From positions 1,178,001-1,242,000 of the forward strand of contig CAVWJJ010000002.1 in the NCBI GenBank assembly GCA_963755395.1: a DNA stretch of 64,000 bases. Direction: 5' to 3'. This document shows positions 35,915 to 44,458 of the stretch, piece by piece; positions within the stretch are counted from its first letter, which is position 1; every line of letters starts with the position of its first letter. Source of the stretch: DAHVFK01 sp963755395 (GTDB lineage Bacteria; Pseudomonadota; Gammaproteobacteria; Burkholderiales; SG8-39). The notes beneath the pieces are model-generated. The model was given only the letters and a program-made list of their open reading frames with translations, did no database searches and was not told the DNA's origin. Made by a program: the position numbers and the translations under genes.

Positions 35915-35988
35915 TTGATCCCGGTTAATGAACTATACTGCTTGACCGGAATTCTATGGTGCAATATAGTGACTGTCAATTGATCCCG
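35915..35988. promoter_or_regulatory. divergent box control region with inverted repeat over two -10 boxes
   Basis: Rightward promoter: TTGACC 35942-35947, 17-base spacer, TATAGT 35965-35970. The leftward -10, also TATAGT, is on the minus strand at 35937-35932. Both -10 boxes lie in the arms of an inverted repeat: ACTATACTGC at 35932-35941 and GCAATATAGT at 35961-35970 (9 of 10 pair, 19-base centre). TTGATCCCG occurs twice in direct order, 35915-35923 and 35980-35988, flanking the whole. This is a natural BoxR operator able to block both operons at once. Confidence 0.65.
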
Positions 35989-35996
35989 AGCGGCGA

Positions 35997-36473
35997 ATGA
36001 ACCTGAAGATCAACATCCTGGTCGGCACGATGACCGGCACCGCACAGCTCGTGGCGCAGGAGCTAGAGCTGGCCTGGGACGACGGCGAGGTCCAGGTGGA
36101 GACGCTGCTGATGGACAAGCTCGACGGCACGGTGTTCGCGCGCGAAGGCGTATTCCTGATCTGCACCTCGACCTACGGCCAGGGCGACGTGCCGGACAAC
36201 GCCAAGGCGCTGTACGAGGACCTCAAGGCCAGGCGCCCGGACCTGTCTCAGTTGCGCTACGGCGTATTCGGCCTGGGCGACCGGACCTACGCCGAGACTT
36301 TCAACTTCGGCGGTCAGCGCTTCGACGAGCTGCTCGCCGAGCTCGGCGCGCAGCGCATCGGCGAGCGGGTCAAGCACGACGCTTCGTCCGGGGTGCTGCC
36401 GGAAGAGATGGCGAGCGAGTGGGGCGAGGAGTGGCTTAAACTGGCGCGCCAGGCCGCCGAGCAGGCCGCCTGA
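35997..36473 (+). CDS. flavodoxin-like FMN protein beside benzoate-CoA ligase
   Basis: A 158-residue flavodoxin-fold protein (MioC or sulfite-reductase-FMN-domain type). The FMN phosphate loop is GTMTGTAQLVAQ near residues 10-21; the flavin-stacking loops are CTSTYGQGDVPDN and GLGDRTYAETFNFGGQRF. It is the first gene of the rightward operon, 24 bases before the ligase, with a strong promoter under probable BoxR control. No boxA reductase is in the window, so it could be an electron carrier for BoxB; that is inference. Confidence 0.82.
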   Translation: MNLKINILVGTMTGTAQLVAQELELAWDDGEVQVETLLMDKLDGTVFAREGVFLICTSTYGQGDVPDNAKALYEDLKARRPDLSQLRYGVFGLGDRTYAETFNFGGQRFDELLAELGAQRIGERVKHDASSGVLPEEMASEWGEEWLKLARQAAEQAA

Positions 36474-36497
36474 GGCGCAGCGCAGCAGGGAGGGGAT

Positions 36498-38075
36498 ATG
36501 GAGCTATCCAGGGCTGACCATTCGGTCTCGCCGCCGCGGGTCGACATCCCGCGCGACTACAACGCCGCCGAGGATTTGATCGGACGCAATCTCGCTGCCG
36601 GCCGGTCCGACAAGACCGCCTACCTCGACGACCTGGGGGCCTACAGCTACGGCGAACTCGCGCGACGCGTCAACCGCTTCGCCTCGGCGCTCGCGACGCT
36701 CGGGGTTGACATGGAACAGCGCGTTCTGCTGGCGATGCTCGACTCGGTCGACTGGCCGACCGCGTTCCTGGGCGCGATCCGCGCGGGCGTGGTGCCGGTG
36801 GCGGCCAACACGCTACTCACAACGAAAGACTACGAATTCATGCTCAACGACAGCCGCTCGCGCGTGCTGTTCGTGTCCGAGGCGCTGCTGCCGCAGTTCG
36901 CGCCGCTGCTGGACAAGCTGCCGTTCCTGAAACACGTCGTGGTCTCGGGCAAGGACGCCAAGGGCCATATGGCGTTCCGCGACCTGCTGGCGAAGGGCAA
37001 GGACGAATATCCCGTTGCGCGCACCACGCGCGACGACGCCTGCTTCTGGCTCTATTCCTCCGGCTCGACCGGCACGCCCAAGGGCACGGTGCACCTGCAC
37101 TCGAGCATGATCCTCACCGCCGAGCTCTACGCGAAACCGATCCTCGGCATCAGCGAGCACGACGTGGTGTTCTCCGCGGCGAAGCTGTTCTTCGCCTACG
37201 GTCTGGGCAACGCGCTGTCGTTCCCGCTCGCGGTCGGCGCCACCACGGTGCTGATGGCCGAGCGGCCGACGCCGGCGGCGGTGTTCAAGCGCATCGTGGA
37301 GCGAAAGCCCACCATCTTCTACGGCGTGCCGACGCTGTACGCGGCGATGCTGGCCGACCCGGCACTGCCGACGAACGGCGAACACAACCTTCGCGCCTGC
37401 ACCTCGGCCGGCGAGGCGCTGCCGCCGCGCATCGCGCAGAATTTCAAGGAAAAAACCGGGGTCGAGATCCTGGACGGCATCGGCTCGACCGAGATGCTGC
37501 ACATCTTCCTTTCCAACCGGCCTGACGACGTGCGCTACGGCACCACCGGCAAGCCGGTGCCGGGCTACGAGCTGAGGCTGGTGGACGAGGCGGGCAACCC
37601 GGTCAAGAAGGGCGAGCTGGGCGAGCTGCAAATCCGCGGCGAGACCGCCGCCGCGCAGTACTGGAACAGCCGCGCCAAGAGCCGTGCCACCTTCGTCGGC
37701 GAGTGGACCAAGAGCGGCGACAAGTACAGTCAGGACGCCGACGGCTACTACGTCTACGGCGGGCGCTCGGACGACATGCTCAAGGTCTCCGGCATCTATG
37801 TCTCGCCGGCCGAGGTCGAGGCGGCGCTGGTGTCGCACGACGCGGTGCTCGAGGCCGCGGTGGTCGGGCACGAGGACGAAAGCAGGCTGGTCAAGCCCAA
37901 GGCCTACGTGGTGCTCAAGCAGGGGCAGTCGCCGAGCGAGCAGCTCGCGCAGTCGCTGCAGCAGCACGTCAAGGACAAGCTCGCGCCCTACAAGTATCCG
38001 CGCTGGATCGAGTTCATCGGCGAGCTGCCAAAGACCGCGACCGGCAAGATTCAGCGCTTCAAGTTGCGCGGGTGA
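36498..38075 (+). CDS. bclA: benzoate-CoA ligase
   Basis: Activates benzoate to benzoyl-CoA with ATP, the entry step of the pathway. It has 525 residues; P-loop YSSGSTGTPKGTVHLH, AAKLFFAYGLGNAL (typical of benzoate-CoA ligases), DGIGSTEMLHIF, the hinge YYVYGGRSDDMLKVSG and the catalytic Lys in PKTATGKIQRFKLR are all present. A GGAGGGG ribosome site precedes ATG 36498. Cotranscribed with the flavodoxin-like gene, divergent from boxR. Confidence 0.93.
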   Translation: MELSRADHSVSPPRVDIPRDYNAAEDLIGRNLAAGRSDKTAYLDDLGAYSYGELARRVNRFASALATLGVDMEQRVLLAMLDSVDWPTAFLGAIRAGVVPVAANTLLTTKDYEFMLNDSRSRVLFVSEALLPQFAPLLDKLPFLKHVVVSGKDAKGHMAFRDLLAKGKDEYPVARTTRDDACFWLYSSGSTGTPKGTVHLHSSMILTAELYAKPILGISEHDVVFSAAKLFFAYGLGNALSFPLAVGATTVLMAERPTPAAVFKRIVERKPTIFYGVPTLYAAMLADPALPTNGEHNLRACTSAGEALPPRIAQNFKEKTGVEILDGIGSTEMLHIFLSNRPDDVRYGTTGKPVPGYELRLVDEAGNPVKKGELGELQIRGETAAAQYWNSRAKSRATFVGEWTKSGDKYSQDADGYYVYGGRSDDMLKVSGIYVSPAEVEAALVSHDAVLEAAVVGHEDESRLVKPKAYVVLKQGQSPSEQLAQSLQQHVKDKLAPYKYPRWIEFIGELPKTATGKIQRFKLRG

Positions 38076-38152
38076 TGCCGCGCGGCGACAGTCGTGTCTG
38101 CAATGCGGCGCCGGCTTGGTATATGCTGCGCGCGACCTTTCGGAGGCCCATC

Positions 38153-38632
38153 ATGCACCAATCCCTAAAGAGCATTGCCAGGCTATCTGTCCTCGTGCTC
38201 GGAACCGCGATCGTCTCCGGCCCGGCAATCGCAGACAAGCCGGACCGGGCCGGGCGCGACCGCGGCGACACTTACGAACGCAAGAGCGACGTCCACGAGC
38301 GCGGCGACCGGGAACAGGCACGGCCGGGCTTCGACGAGGCCCGCAGGGCACGGGTACACGAATACTACGCGCGCGAGATGAAGCGCGGCCATTGCCCGCC
38401 GGGGCTGAGGAAGAAGCACAACGGCTGCGTGGCGCCCGGTCAGGCGAGGAAATGGAAAGTCGGCGAGCGGCTGCCGCGCGACGTCGTGTACCACGACCTC
38501 GCGCCGCAGATCAGGGTGGAGGTCGGCGTTCCGCCCGCGGGCTACCGTTACGTGCAGGTCGCGAACGATATCCTGATGATCACGGCCGGAACCGGCATGG
38601 TGGTAGACGCGATCAACGACCTGGGGCGCTAA
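38153..38632 (+). CDS. secreted RcnB-like protein
   Basis: A 159-residue exported protein. Signal peptide 1-27 ends at PAIA; a highly charged middle (DKPDRAGRDRGDTYERKSD) is followed by KRGHCPPGLRKKHNGCVAPGQARKW and the end GYRYVQVANDILMITAGTGM, the pattern of RcnB/CigR-type periplasmic proteins linked to metal homeostasis. The two Cys (HCPPGLRKKHNGC) could form a disulfide. ATG 38153 is preceded by CGGAGG. No metal transporter is adjacent. Confidence 0.7.
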   Translation: MHQSLKSIARLSVLVLGTAIVSGPAIADKPDRAGRDRGDTYERKSDVHERGDREQARPGFDEARRARVHEYYAREMKRGHCPPGLRKKHNGCVAPGQARKWKVGERLPRDVVYHDLAPQIRVEVGVPPAGYRYVQVANDILMITAGTGMVVDAINDLGR

Positions 38633-38644
38633 GCGCCCAGGGTC

Positions 38645-39499
38645 TCAAGCGGCGCGCGTGAGCTCGCCGCTCTGGTAGTCGCGGATCGCCTGCTCGACTT
38701 CCTCGCGCGTGTTCATCACGAACGGGCCGTACTGCACCACCGGCTCGCCGAGCGGGCGGCCGGCGAGCAGGAGAAACCTCGCGCCTTCGCTTCCGGCGCG
38801 CACTTCAACCCCGTCGCCCGCGCCCAGCACGCCCGCGCCGTGGGCGCGCAGCTCGCGAGCGCCGATCGACACGCTGCCCTCGAACGGATAGACGAAGGCG
38901 TTGTGCCCGGCGGCCACCGGGTGCGAGAAGCTCGCTCCCGCGGGCAGCTGGACGTCGAGGTACAGCGGCTCGGTCGCCAGGCCCTGGATCGGGCCTGGCG
39001 TGGAGGCGCCGTCCTGCAGCAGCGTGCCGGCGATCACCTTTGCGCGCCCGCCGCCGGCGAGCGCCTCTGACGGGATCTCCTCGGGCTGCAGGTCGCGGTA
39101 GCCGGCGGGCTTCATCTTCTCGCGCGCCGGCAGATTGATCCAGAGCTGGAAGCCGCGCATGCGGCCCTCCTGCTGCTGTGGCATTTCGGAGTGCACGATG
39201 CCGCGCCCCGCGGTCATCCACTGTACGCCGCCGCTCTTCAGGTCGCCCCGATTGCCGAGGTGGTCCTGGTGCAGCATGTGGCCGTCGATGAGGTAGGTCG
39301 CGGTCTCGAAGCCACGGTGCGGGTGCGCCGGAAAGCCGGCGATGTAATCGTCGGCGTTTTCAGAGGAGAACTCGTCGAGCATCAGGAACGGGTCGACGCG
39401 CAGGTTCTGGTGCGCGCCGAGGCTGCGGCGCAGCTTGACCCCCGCGCCATCGGAGGCGGGGATGGATTCAATCACGCGTTCAAGTTGTCTGCTTTTCAC
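38645..39499 (-). CDS. pirin family protein
   Basis: A 284-residue bicupin. The N-terminal cupin has the metal motif FPAHPHRGFETATYLIDG and, further on, MTAGRGIVHSEMP; members bind iron and some act as quercetinases or redox-sensitive regulators. GTG 39499 is taken as start because it overlaps the stop of the DoxX-like gene (GTGA). Cotranscribed with DoxX-like and azoreductase genes, suggesting a role in quinone or electrophile stress. Confidence 0.88.
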   Translation of the reverse strand: MKSRQLERVIESIPASDGAGVKLRRSLGAHQNLRVDPFLMLDEFSSENADDYIAGFPAHPHRGFETATYLIDGHMLHQDHLGNRGDLKSGGVQWMTAGRGIVHSEMPQQQEGRMRGFQLWINLPAREKMKPAGYRDLQPEEIPSEALAGGGRAKVIAGTLLQDGASTPGPIQGLATEPLYLDVQLPAGASFSHPVAAGHNAFVYPFEGSVSIGARELRAHGAGVLGAGDGVEVRAGSEGARFLLLAGRPLGEPVVQYGPFVMNTREEVEQAIRDYQSGELTRAA

Positions 39500-39747
39500 G
39501 ATGCGCCTCCGTTGGATTTCCGTGCGCGGCGAGCGTCCACGCTCCACGCCCCGGCGCCGTTTGCCGCCAGCAGCAGGAACCCGCCCGCGATCGCCACATC
39601 CGACAGGAACAGGATCTGCTGCATCTGGTCGGCGAAATTAGCATGAAAGATCGCGGCCGCGAGCACCGAGAAGGCGGCCAGGGCGAGCGCCGCCGCCCGC
39701 GTCCACAGCCCGGCGAGGTCGGCGACGTTGCGCGAGGCAGCGTTCAT
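39496..39747 (-). CDS. short DoxX-like membrane protein
   Basis: An 83-residue protein with two hydrophobic segments (about 20-40 and 47-66) matching the C-terminal half of DoxX/DoxD proteins: AALALAAFSVLAAAIFHANF, then DQMQQILFLSDVAIAGGFLLL. The usual first helices are absent. ATG 39747 has GGAGG just upstream, so translation from here is credible; it may be a naturally short form or the product of a deletion. It lies between azoreductase and pirin genes. Confidence 0.65.
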   Translation of the reverse strand: MNAASRNVADLAGLWTRAAALALAAFSVLAAAIFHANFADQMQQILFLSDVAIAGGFLLLAANGAGAWSVDARRARKSNGGAS

Positions 39748-39758
39748 GTTGTCCTCCC

Positions 39759-40379
39759 TCAAGCCGCCAGCCGTTGCACATCGAGCAGGCGCTCGGTCAC
39801 GGAATGCGCCTGCGCCATCGCGGCCTGCTTGCTCGGTTCGCCGATCGCGAGGCCTTCGGCATAGACGAACTCGATCTCTTCGATGCCGAGAAAGCGCAGG
39901 AAGGCACGCACGTAGCCGGTCTGGGTGTCGGCCGGGGTGCCGGCGTACCGCCCGCCACGCGCGGCGAAGACGTAGGCCCGCTTCCCGGTCAGTAACCCGA
40001 CCGGGCCCTGCTCGGTGTAGCGAAAAGTAACGCCGGCGCGCGCCACGTGGTGGAAGTAGGCCTTGAGCATCGAGGGCACGCCGAAGTTGTACATCGGAAG
40101 GCCCAGCACGATGACATTGGCGCGCCTGAGCTCGTCGATCAGGAGGTCCGAATAGGCGACCACCTCTTTCTGCGCCGCGTCGCGCGCCTCCTGCTTCGCC
40201 AGGAACGCGCTGAAGCGCTGTGCGTCGAGGTGCGGCACCGGCTCGCGCGCGAGGTCGCGCAGCAGCACGCTGGCACCCGGATTGGCGGCGCGCCAGAGGT
40301 CGACGAAACGGGTCGCGAGCCGGCTCGACTGGCCCTCGCCCGCATACAGGCTCGAGTTGATTTGCAGCAGGGTTTTCAC
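39759..40379 (-). CDS. azoR: FMN-dependent NADH:quinone/azo reductase AzoR
   Basis: A 206-residue flavoenzyme reducing quinones and azo compounds by two electrons. Flavin-binding motifs are INSSLYAGEGQSSRLA near the start, GLPMYNFGVPSMLKAYFHHV and AARGGRYAG. GTG 40379 (MKTLLQINSS) with GGAGGA upstream is preferred over the ATG further out. Divergent from a LysR-type gene with 96 bases between, so that regulator probably controls it. Confidence 0.9.
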   Translation of the reverse strand: MKTLLQINSSLYAGEGQSSRLATRFVDLWRAANPGASVLLRDLAREPVPHLDAQRFSAFLAKQEARDAAQKEVVAYSDLLIDELRRANVIVLGLPMYNFGVPSMLKAYFHHVARAGVTFRYTEQGPVGLLTGKRAYVFAARGGRYAGTPADTQTGYVRAFLRFLGIEEIEFVYAEGLAIGEPSKQAAMAQAHSVTERLLDVQRLAA

Positions 40380-40475
40380 GATGTCCTCCGTTGACATGGA
40401 TGGACTCTATTTAATATTGACGTGTTGGATTGAAAAGTAGAAAGATACGACCGATATCATCGAAACAACCAATAT

Positions 40476-41378
40476 ATGATTGCTCTCGAACAATGGCGGG
40501 CGCTGGTCTCGGTGGTCGATTCCGGGGGCTATGCGCGCGCCGCCGAAAAGCTCAATAAGACCCAATCGTCAGTGACTTACGCGGTACAGAAGCTCGAGTC
40601 GCTGCTCGGGGTGAAGGCGTTCGAAATCAGCGGACGCAAGGCGCGCCTCACCTCGGTAGGCGAGCTGCTCGTGCGCCGTGCCCGCGGCCTGCTTGACGAG
40701 GCGGCCGCGATCGAGCGCTCGGCGCAACGTCTCTCGGCCGGCTGGGAGGCCGAAATCGGCCTGGCGGCGGAAATCGTCTTTCCGCGCTGGCTGCTGTTCA
40801 AGGCGCTCGAGCGTTTCGGCGCCGAGAGCCCGCACACGCACATCGAAGTGCTCGAGACGGTTCTCGGCGGCACCCAGGAGGCGCTCGCCAGGCGCGAAGT
40901 CGACCTCGCCGTATCGGGCCTGGTGCCCGCGGGATTCATCGGCGACGCGCTGCTGCGGCTGCGTTTCCTGCTGGTCGCGCGTGCGGATCACCCGCTGCAC
41001 CGGCTCGGTCGCGAGCTCACGCTGCGGGACCTGCTCGCCGAGCGCCAGCTGGTGGTGCGCGAGTCGGGCACGCGGCGCGCGACGCCGACCTGGATCGACG
41101 CGGCGCAGCGCTGGACCGTGAGCCACACGGCGACTTCGCTCGATGCGGTGCGGTCCGGCTACGGCTACGCCTGGTTCCCGGAGGAGATGATCCGCGCCGA
41201 GCTCGCTACCGGCTCGCTCAAGGCGCTGCCGTTGCGCGAAGGCGGCGAGCGCTATGCGCAGCTGTACCTGGTGTACGCAGACCGCGACGGCGCGGGACCC
41301 GGCGTGCAGCGCCTGGCCGGCATCCTGCGCGAGACGGTGCGCGCCGAATGCGTGTCGCGCGGCGAGGCGAGCGGGTAA
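40476..41378 (+). CDS. LysR-family transcriptional regulator
   Basis: A 300-residue regulator. The N-terminal winged helix-turn-helix (1-60) shows ALVSVVDSGGYARAAEKLNK and SSVTYAVQKLESLLG; the effector domain follows from about 90 (IGLAAEIVFPRWLLFKALE). It is divergent from the azoR-doxX-pirin set, the classic LysR arrangement; the effector is unknown. The 96-base gap between them is A/T-rich for this genome and holds CGATATCATCG near 40452-40462. Confidence 0.88.
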   Translation: MIALEQWRALVSVVDSGGYARAAEKLNKTQSSVTYAVQKLESLLGVKAFEISGRKARLTSVGELLVRRARGLLDEAAAIERSAQRLSAGWEAEIGLAAEIVFPRWLLFKALERFGAESPHTHIEVLETVLGGTQEALARREVDLAVSGLVPAGFIGDALLRLRFLLVARADHPLHRLGRELTLRDLLAERQLVVRESGTRRATPTWIDAAQRWTVSHTATSLDAVRSGYGYAWFPEEMIRAELATGSLKALPLREGGERYAQLYLVYADRDGAGPGVQRLAGILRETVRAECVSRGEASG

Positions 41379-41414
41379 AATCGGTCGAAATCGAGCTATG
41401 GAGACGCGCGCCGG

Positions 41415-41813
41415 ATGGCCAACGAACCTCGCACCACCGAACTGAACCTGGACCTCGCGGGGATGTTCCTCGAGGAGACTTTCACCGACCGGCGTGTCGG
41501 CACGCTGCGCCGGCTCACGCCGGTGAAGAGCGACGGCAGCCCGGACGCCGCGCGCAAGCTGATCTACGTGGGCGAAACTCAGGTGATGACGCCGATGGGC
41601 GCGCTGCCGATCGCGTTCGAGATCGACGCCAAATCGCTCGACGAGGCCGCGGGCAAGTTCGGCGGCCTGGCGAAGACTGCAATTGAGCGCACCGTGCGCG
41701 AGCTGCAGGAGCTGCGGCGCGAGGCCGCCTCCCAGATCGTCGTTCCGCAGGGCGGTCTGCCGCCCGGCGGGCTCGGAGGCCTGGGCGGCGGCGGCAAGAT
41801 CCAGATGCCCTGA
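41415..41813 (+). CDS. conserved hypothetical protein
   Basis: A 132-residue soluble protein (MANEPRTTELNLDLAGMFLEE). It has a predicted mixed fold with RRVGTLRRLTPVKSDGS and MTPMGALPIAFEIDAKSL, a long helix (TAIERTVRELQELRREAAS) and a Gly/Pro-rich tail (GGLPPGGLGGLGGGG). No function is recognised. It starts 36 bases after the LysR gene and ends 6 bases before the TPR gene, so the two may be cotranscribed. Confidence 0.6.
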   Translation: MANEPRTTELNLDLAGMFLEETFTDRRVGTLRRLTPVKSDGSPDAARKLIYVGETQVMTPMGALPIAFEIDAKSLDEAAGKFGGLAKTAIERTVRELQELRREAASQIVVPQGGLPPGGLGGLGGGGKIQMP

Positions 41814-41819
41814 GGCGCC

Positions 41820-43076
41820 GTGGCGCACGCCGACCGCTACGGCTTGCCCCTTTCGAGCAGCGCAGCGGCGCGTGACGCCTACGTCGCCGGCGTGGACTGC
41901 ATCCTGTCCGCGAACACGGGGGCCGAGGAGCACTTGGGCCGCGCGCTCGCGGTCGATTCCGGATTCGCGCTGGCGCAAATCGCGCTGGCGCGCGCATTGT
42001 TCCTCGCCGCCCGCGTGCCGCAGGCGCGCGAGCATGCAACGCGTGCGCGCGAGCTCGCCGCCGGCGCCACGGCGCGCGAATCGAGCCACGTCAACGCGCT
42101 GGCCCTGGCGATCGAGGGCAACCCGATGGGCGCGCTCGATGCGACGCGCGCGCACCTGGCGGAGCACCCGCGCGATGCGATGGTGCTCGCGCCGGCGACC
42201 GGCGTATTCGGCCTGATCGGCTTCAGCGGTCGCCAGGGGCGCGAGCCCGAGCTGTACGACCTGCTTTCCGGTCTCGTGCCCCACTACGGCGAGGACTGGT
42301 GGTTCGACATGACGCTCGCCTTCGCCGCCTGCGAAAACGGCCGGCTGGACCAGGCGCGCTCGCTGATCGAGCGCAGCATGGCCGCCAATCTGCGCAATCC
42401 GCACGGCGCGCACATCAAGGCGCATGTGCTCTACGAGCAAGATGATCACAGGGCGGCGCTCGCCTATCTCGATGACTGGCTGCCGTCCTACCCCAGGCAC
42501 GGACTGATGCATTGTCATCTCTCGTGGCACGTTGCGCTCGCGGCGCTTGCGCTCGGCGACCGCGAACGGGCGTGGCGCGCCTACCGCGAGGGTGTGCATC
42601 CTGCGGGCGGCGCCTGGGGGCCGCCGCTCAACGTCGCGACCGATTCACCTTCGTTCCTGTGGCGCGCCGAGCTCGCCGGGGAGCCGCGCCACGCGCGGCT
42701 CTGGAGCGAGGTGCGCGACTACGGGCTGCAGAGCTTTCCCAAGGCCGGCGTCTGGTTCGCCGATGTGCACGTCGCGCTTGCCTGCGCCGCGGCGGGCGAC
42801 GGAGAGAACCTGGCGCGCATCGGGCGCGAGCTGCGCGAGCGCGAGGCGGCGGGCAAGCTGCCGCCCGGCGCCGTCGCGCCCGGCCTGGCGGACGCCTTCG
42901 CCGCCTACGAGAAGCGCGACCTGAACCGCGCCATCGAGCTGCTCGGCGCGGCACTGCCCGAGACCGTGCGCATCGGCGGCAGCCGCGCGCAGCGCGACAT
43001 CATCGAGTTCACCCTGCACGCGGCCTGCCTGCGCGCCGGGCGTCCCCCGCCGCATCGACGTGCCGCGACGACCTAA
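41820..43076 (+). CDS. TPR-type repeat protein (TTC38-like)
   Basis: A 418-residue helical protein starting at GTG 41820. Repeats of the tetratricopeptide kind are visible, for example AEEHLGRALAVDSGFALAQIALA, RLDQARSLIERSMAANLRNPH and HRAALAYLDDWLPSYPRHG. The whole resembles the TTC38 type of soluble TPR proteins, a family of unknown role. The stop overlaps the end of the convergent gene by 4 bases. Confidence 0.7.
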   Translation: MAHADRYGLPLSSSAAARDAYVAGVDCILSANTGAEEHLGRALAVDSGFALAQIALARALFLAARVPQAREHATRARELAAGATARESSHVNALALAIEGNPMGALDATRAHLAEHPRDAMVLAPATGVFGLIGFSGRQGREPELYDLLSGLVPHYGEDWWFDMTLAFAACENGRLDQARSLIERSMAANLRNPHGAHIKAHVLYEQDDHRAALAYLDDWLPSYPRHGLMHCHLSWHVALAALALGDRERAWRAYREGVHPAGGAWGPPLNVATDSPSFLWRAELAGEPRHARLWSEVRDYGLQSFPKAGVWFADVHVALACAAAGDGENLARIGRELREREAAGKLPPGAVAPGLADAFAAYEKRDLNRAIELLGAALPETVRIGGSRAQRDIIEFTLHAACLRAGRPPPHRRAATT

Positions 43077-43417
43077 CGGGTCCGCGCGCCTTTCACGAAG
43101 TCGAGCGAGGCCTGGAACAGGGGCAGATCCTTCTCGTACTCAGCCGCCTCGGCACGGTCGATCTGGATCCATTCCCTCGTGCTCGCAATGCCGCCGGGCT
43201 GAAACGGAACCACGTTGTCCCTCGAGAACTGCAGCTCGGTCGCCGTTGCGACGGGCAGGCGCAGCCCCACGCCCTGACCGCTGATGCAGGCGAACATCCT
43301 GTCGTTGACGAAATAGGCGTCGAGGCCGTTGATCTTCTTTGCCACGACGCCGGGCAGCTGCAGCAGCACTGCGTCGATCTGTGCCTTGCGGCTCGACTCG
43401 GGCGAATCAGAATTCAT
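43073..43417 (-). CDS. small TfoX/YjbR-like protein of unknown function
   Basis: A 114-residue protein (MNSDSPESSRKAQIDAVLLQ). The middle, GVVAKKINGLDAYFVNDRMF followed by ACISGQGVGLRLP, resembles the alpha/beta core of TfoX-N or YjbR proteins, but the match is weak and made by eye. The end STREWIQIDRAEA and DFVKGAR is helical. It is divergent from the SDR gene and convergent with the TPR gene; no role can be inferred. Confidence 0.5.
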   Translation of the reverse strand: MNSDSPESSRKAQIDAVLLQLPGVVAKKINGLDAYFVNDRMFACISGQGVGLRLPVATATELQFSRDNVVPFQPGGIASTREWIQIDRAEAAEYEKDLPLFQASLDFVKGARTR

Positions 43418-43479
43418 GCAAGAATCTCTCTAGCTTTCGCATCAGCGCCCTATCGTACCGTCAATTCAAGGAGAGACCC

Positions 43480-44241
43480 ATGTCCAAGACCGTGCTCATT
43501 ACCGGCACCGGAAGCGGCTTTGGCCGTCATGCCGCCGTGCAGCTCGCCAAGCGCGGGCACAAGGTGATCGCCACCGTGGAGACCGACCAGCAGGCCGCCG
43601 AGCTCTCGGCCGCCCATCCCGAGCTGACCGTGGCGAAGCTCGATATCACGAATCCGAAGGACGTGGCCAAGCTCGACCAGTGGGACCTCGACGTGCTCGT
43701 CGCCAACGCCGGCATGGGCCAGACCGGGCCCCTGAGCCTCATTCCCATCGAGCGGCTGCGCGCCGTGTTCGAGGTCAACGTCTTCGGCACTTTTGCCGTC
43801 GTGCAGCGCGTCGCGCAGAAAATGCGCAAGAAGCGCGCGGGACGCATCCTGATCGTGTCGTCGATCGGCGGCGTCCGCGCCGGCGTGGGATCCGGGCCCT
43901 ACACCATGACCAAGCACGCGCTGCAGGCTCTGGGGGGTGCGCTGCGCGCCGAGCTCGTGTCGTTCGGGGTCGACGTCGCGCTGATCAACCCGGGACCGTT
44001 CGCCACCGGCTTCAACGACCGCATGGCGAACAATCCGGGACCCTGGTTCGACCGCAAGACCGCCGCGCCCGAGGACGTGGCGGTCATGGACTCGCTGGTG
44101 CAGCGCATCACCGTGGGCCAGCTCGACCCGGCCGACGTGGTCAAGCGCTACGTGGAGCTGGTCGAAGCCGACAAGACCGAACTCGTGAACTTCATTCCCC
44201 AGGACATCATCGAGCGGATGAGCGGGCCCAGGCCCGTCTGA
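43480..44241 (+). CDS. short-chain dehydrogenase/reductase
   Basis: An NAD(P)-dependent oxidoreductase of 253 residues. Cofactor motif TGTGSGFG is at about 8-15, NAGMG at about 84-88, the catalytic Ser in IVSSIGG and YxxxK in YTMTK. Charged residue ETD after the second strand hints at NAD preference. AAGGAGAG precedes ATG 43480. A terminator-like hairpin follows at 44399-44427, so it is probably transcribed alone. Substrate unknown. Confidence 0.88.
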   Translation: MSKTVLITGTGSGFGRHAAVQLAKRGHKVIATVETDQQAAELSAAHPELTVAKLDITNPKDVAKLDQWDLDVLVANAGMGQTGPLSLIPIERLRAVFEVNVFGTFAVVQRVAQKMRKKRAGRILIVSSIGGVRAGVGSGPYTMTKHALQALGGALRAELVSFGVDVALINPGPFATGFNDRMANNPGPWFDRKTAAPEDVAVMDSLVQRITVGQLDPADVVKRYVELVEADKTELVNFIPQDIIERMSGPRPV

Positions 44242-44398
44242 CTGCAAGAAATCGATAGAACGCGGTGGGGCGTCTACTAGTTCCTGGAGCGCGCCGCGGT
44301 TCCGGCGGATATTGCGTGCGTAGGCAAACGCAGGTCCGGCGCAAAATCGCCGGATGGGATGCGACCGACCCTCCTCCCGGTTCGCACCCCGATCGATT

Positions 44399-44427
44399 CC
44401 CCTGGCGCACCCTGCCTGCGCCAGGGG
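44399..44427 (+). terminator. perfect 11-bp hairpin, likely terminator
   Basis: CCCCTGGCGCA at 44399-44409 pairs exactly with TGCGCCAGGGG at 44417-44427 around a 7-base loop. It is followed by CCTTTCCCC, a poor T run, as is usual at this GC content. It closes the SDR transcript and lies 31 bases before the monooxygenase ATG. The rest of the 217-base gap shows only a small CCGGCG/CGCCGG stem near 44333-44352. Confidence 0.6.
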
Positions 44428-44458
44428 CCTTTCCCCGCCGCCGTTATAGACTATCCGC

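Noticed and set aside
38084..38661. A second open frame of about the same length over the RcnB-like gene
   Set aside because: The frame from ATG 38153 has a signal peptide, a ribosome site and a family-like C-terminus; the other frame is Arg/Gly-rich without motifs.
44333..44352. CCGGCG/CGCCGG stem as a separate regulatory RNA element
   Set aside because: A six-base GC stem is common by chance at this base composition and has no conserved neighbours.
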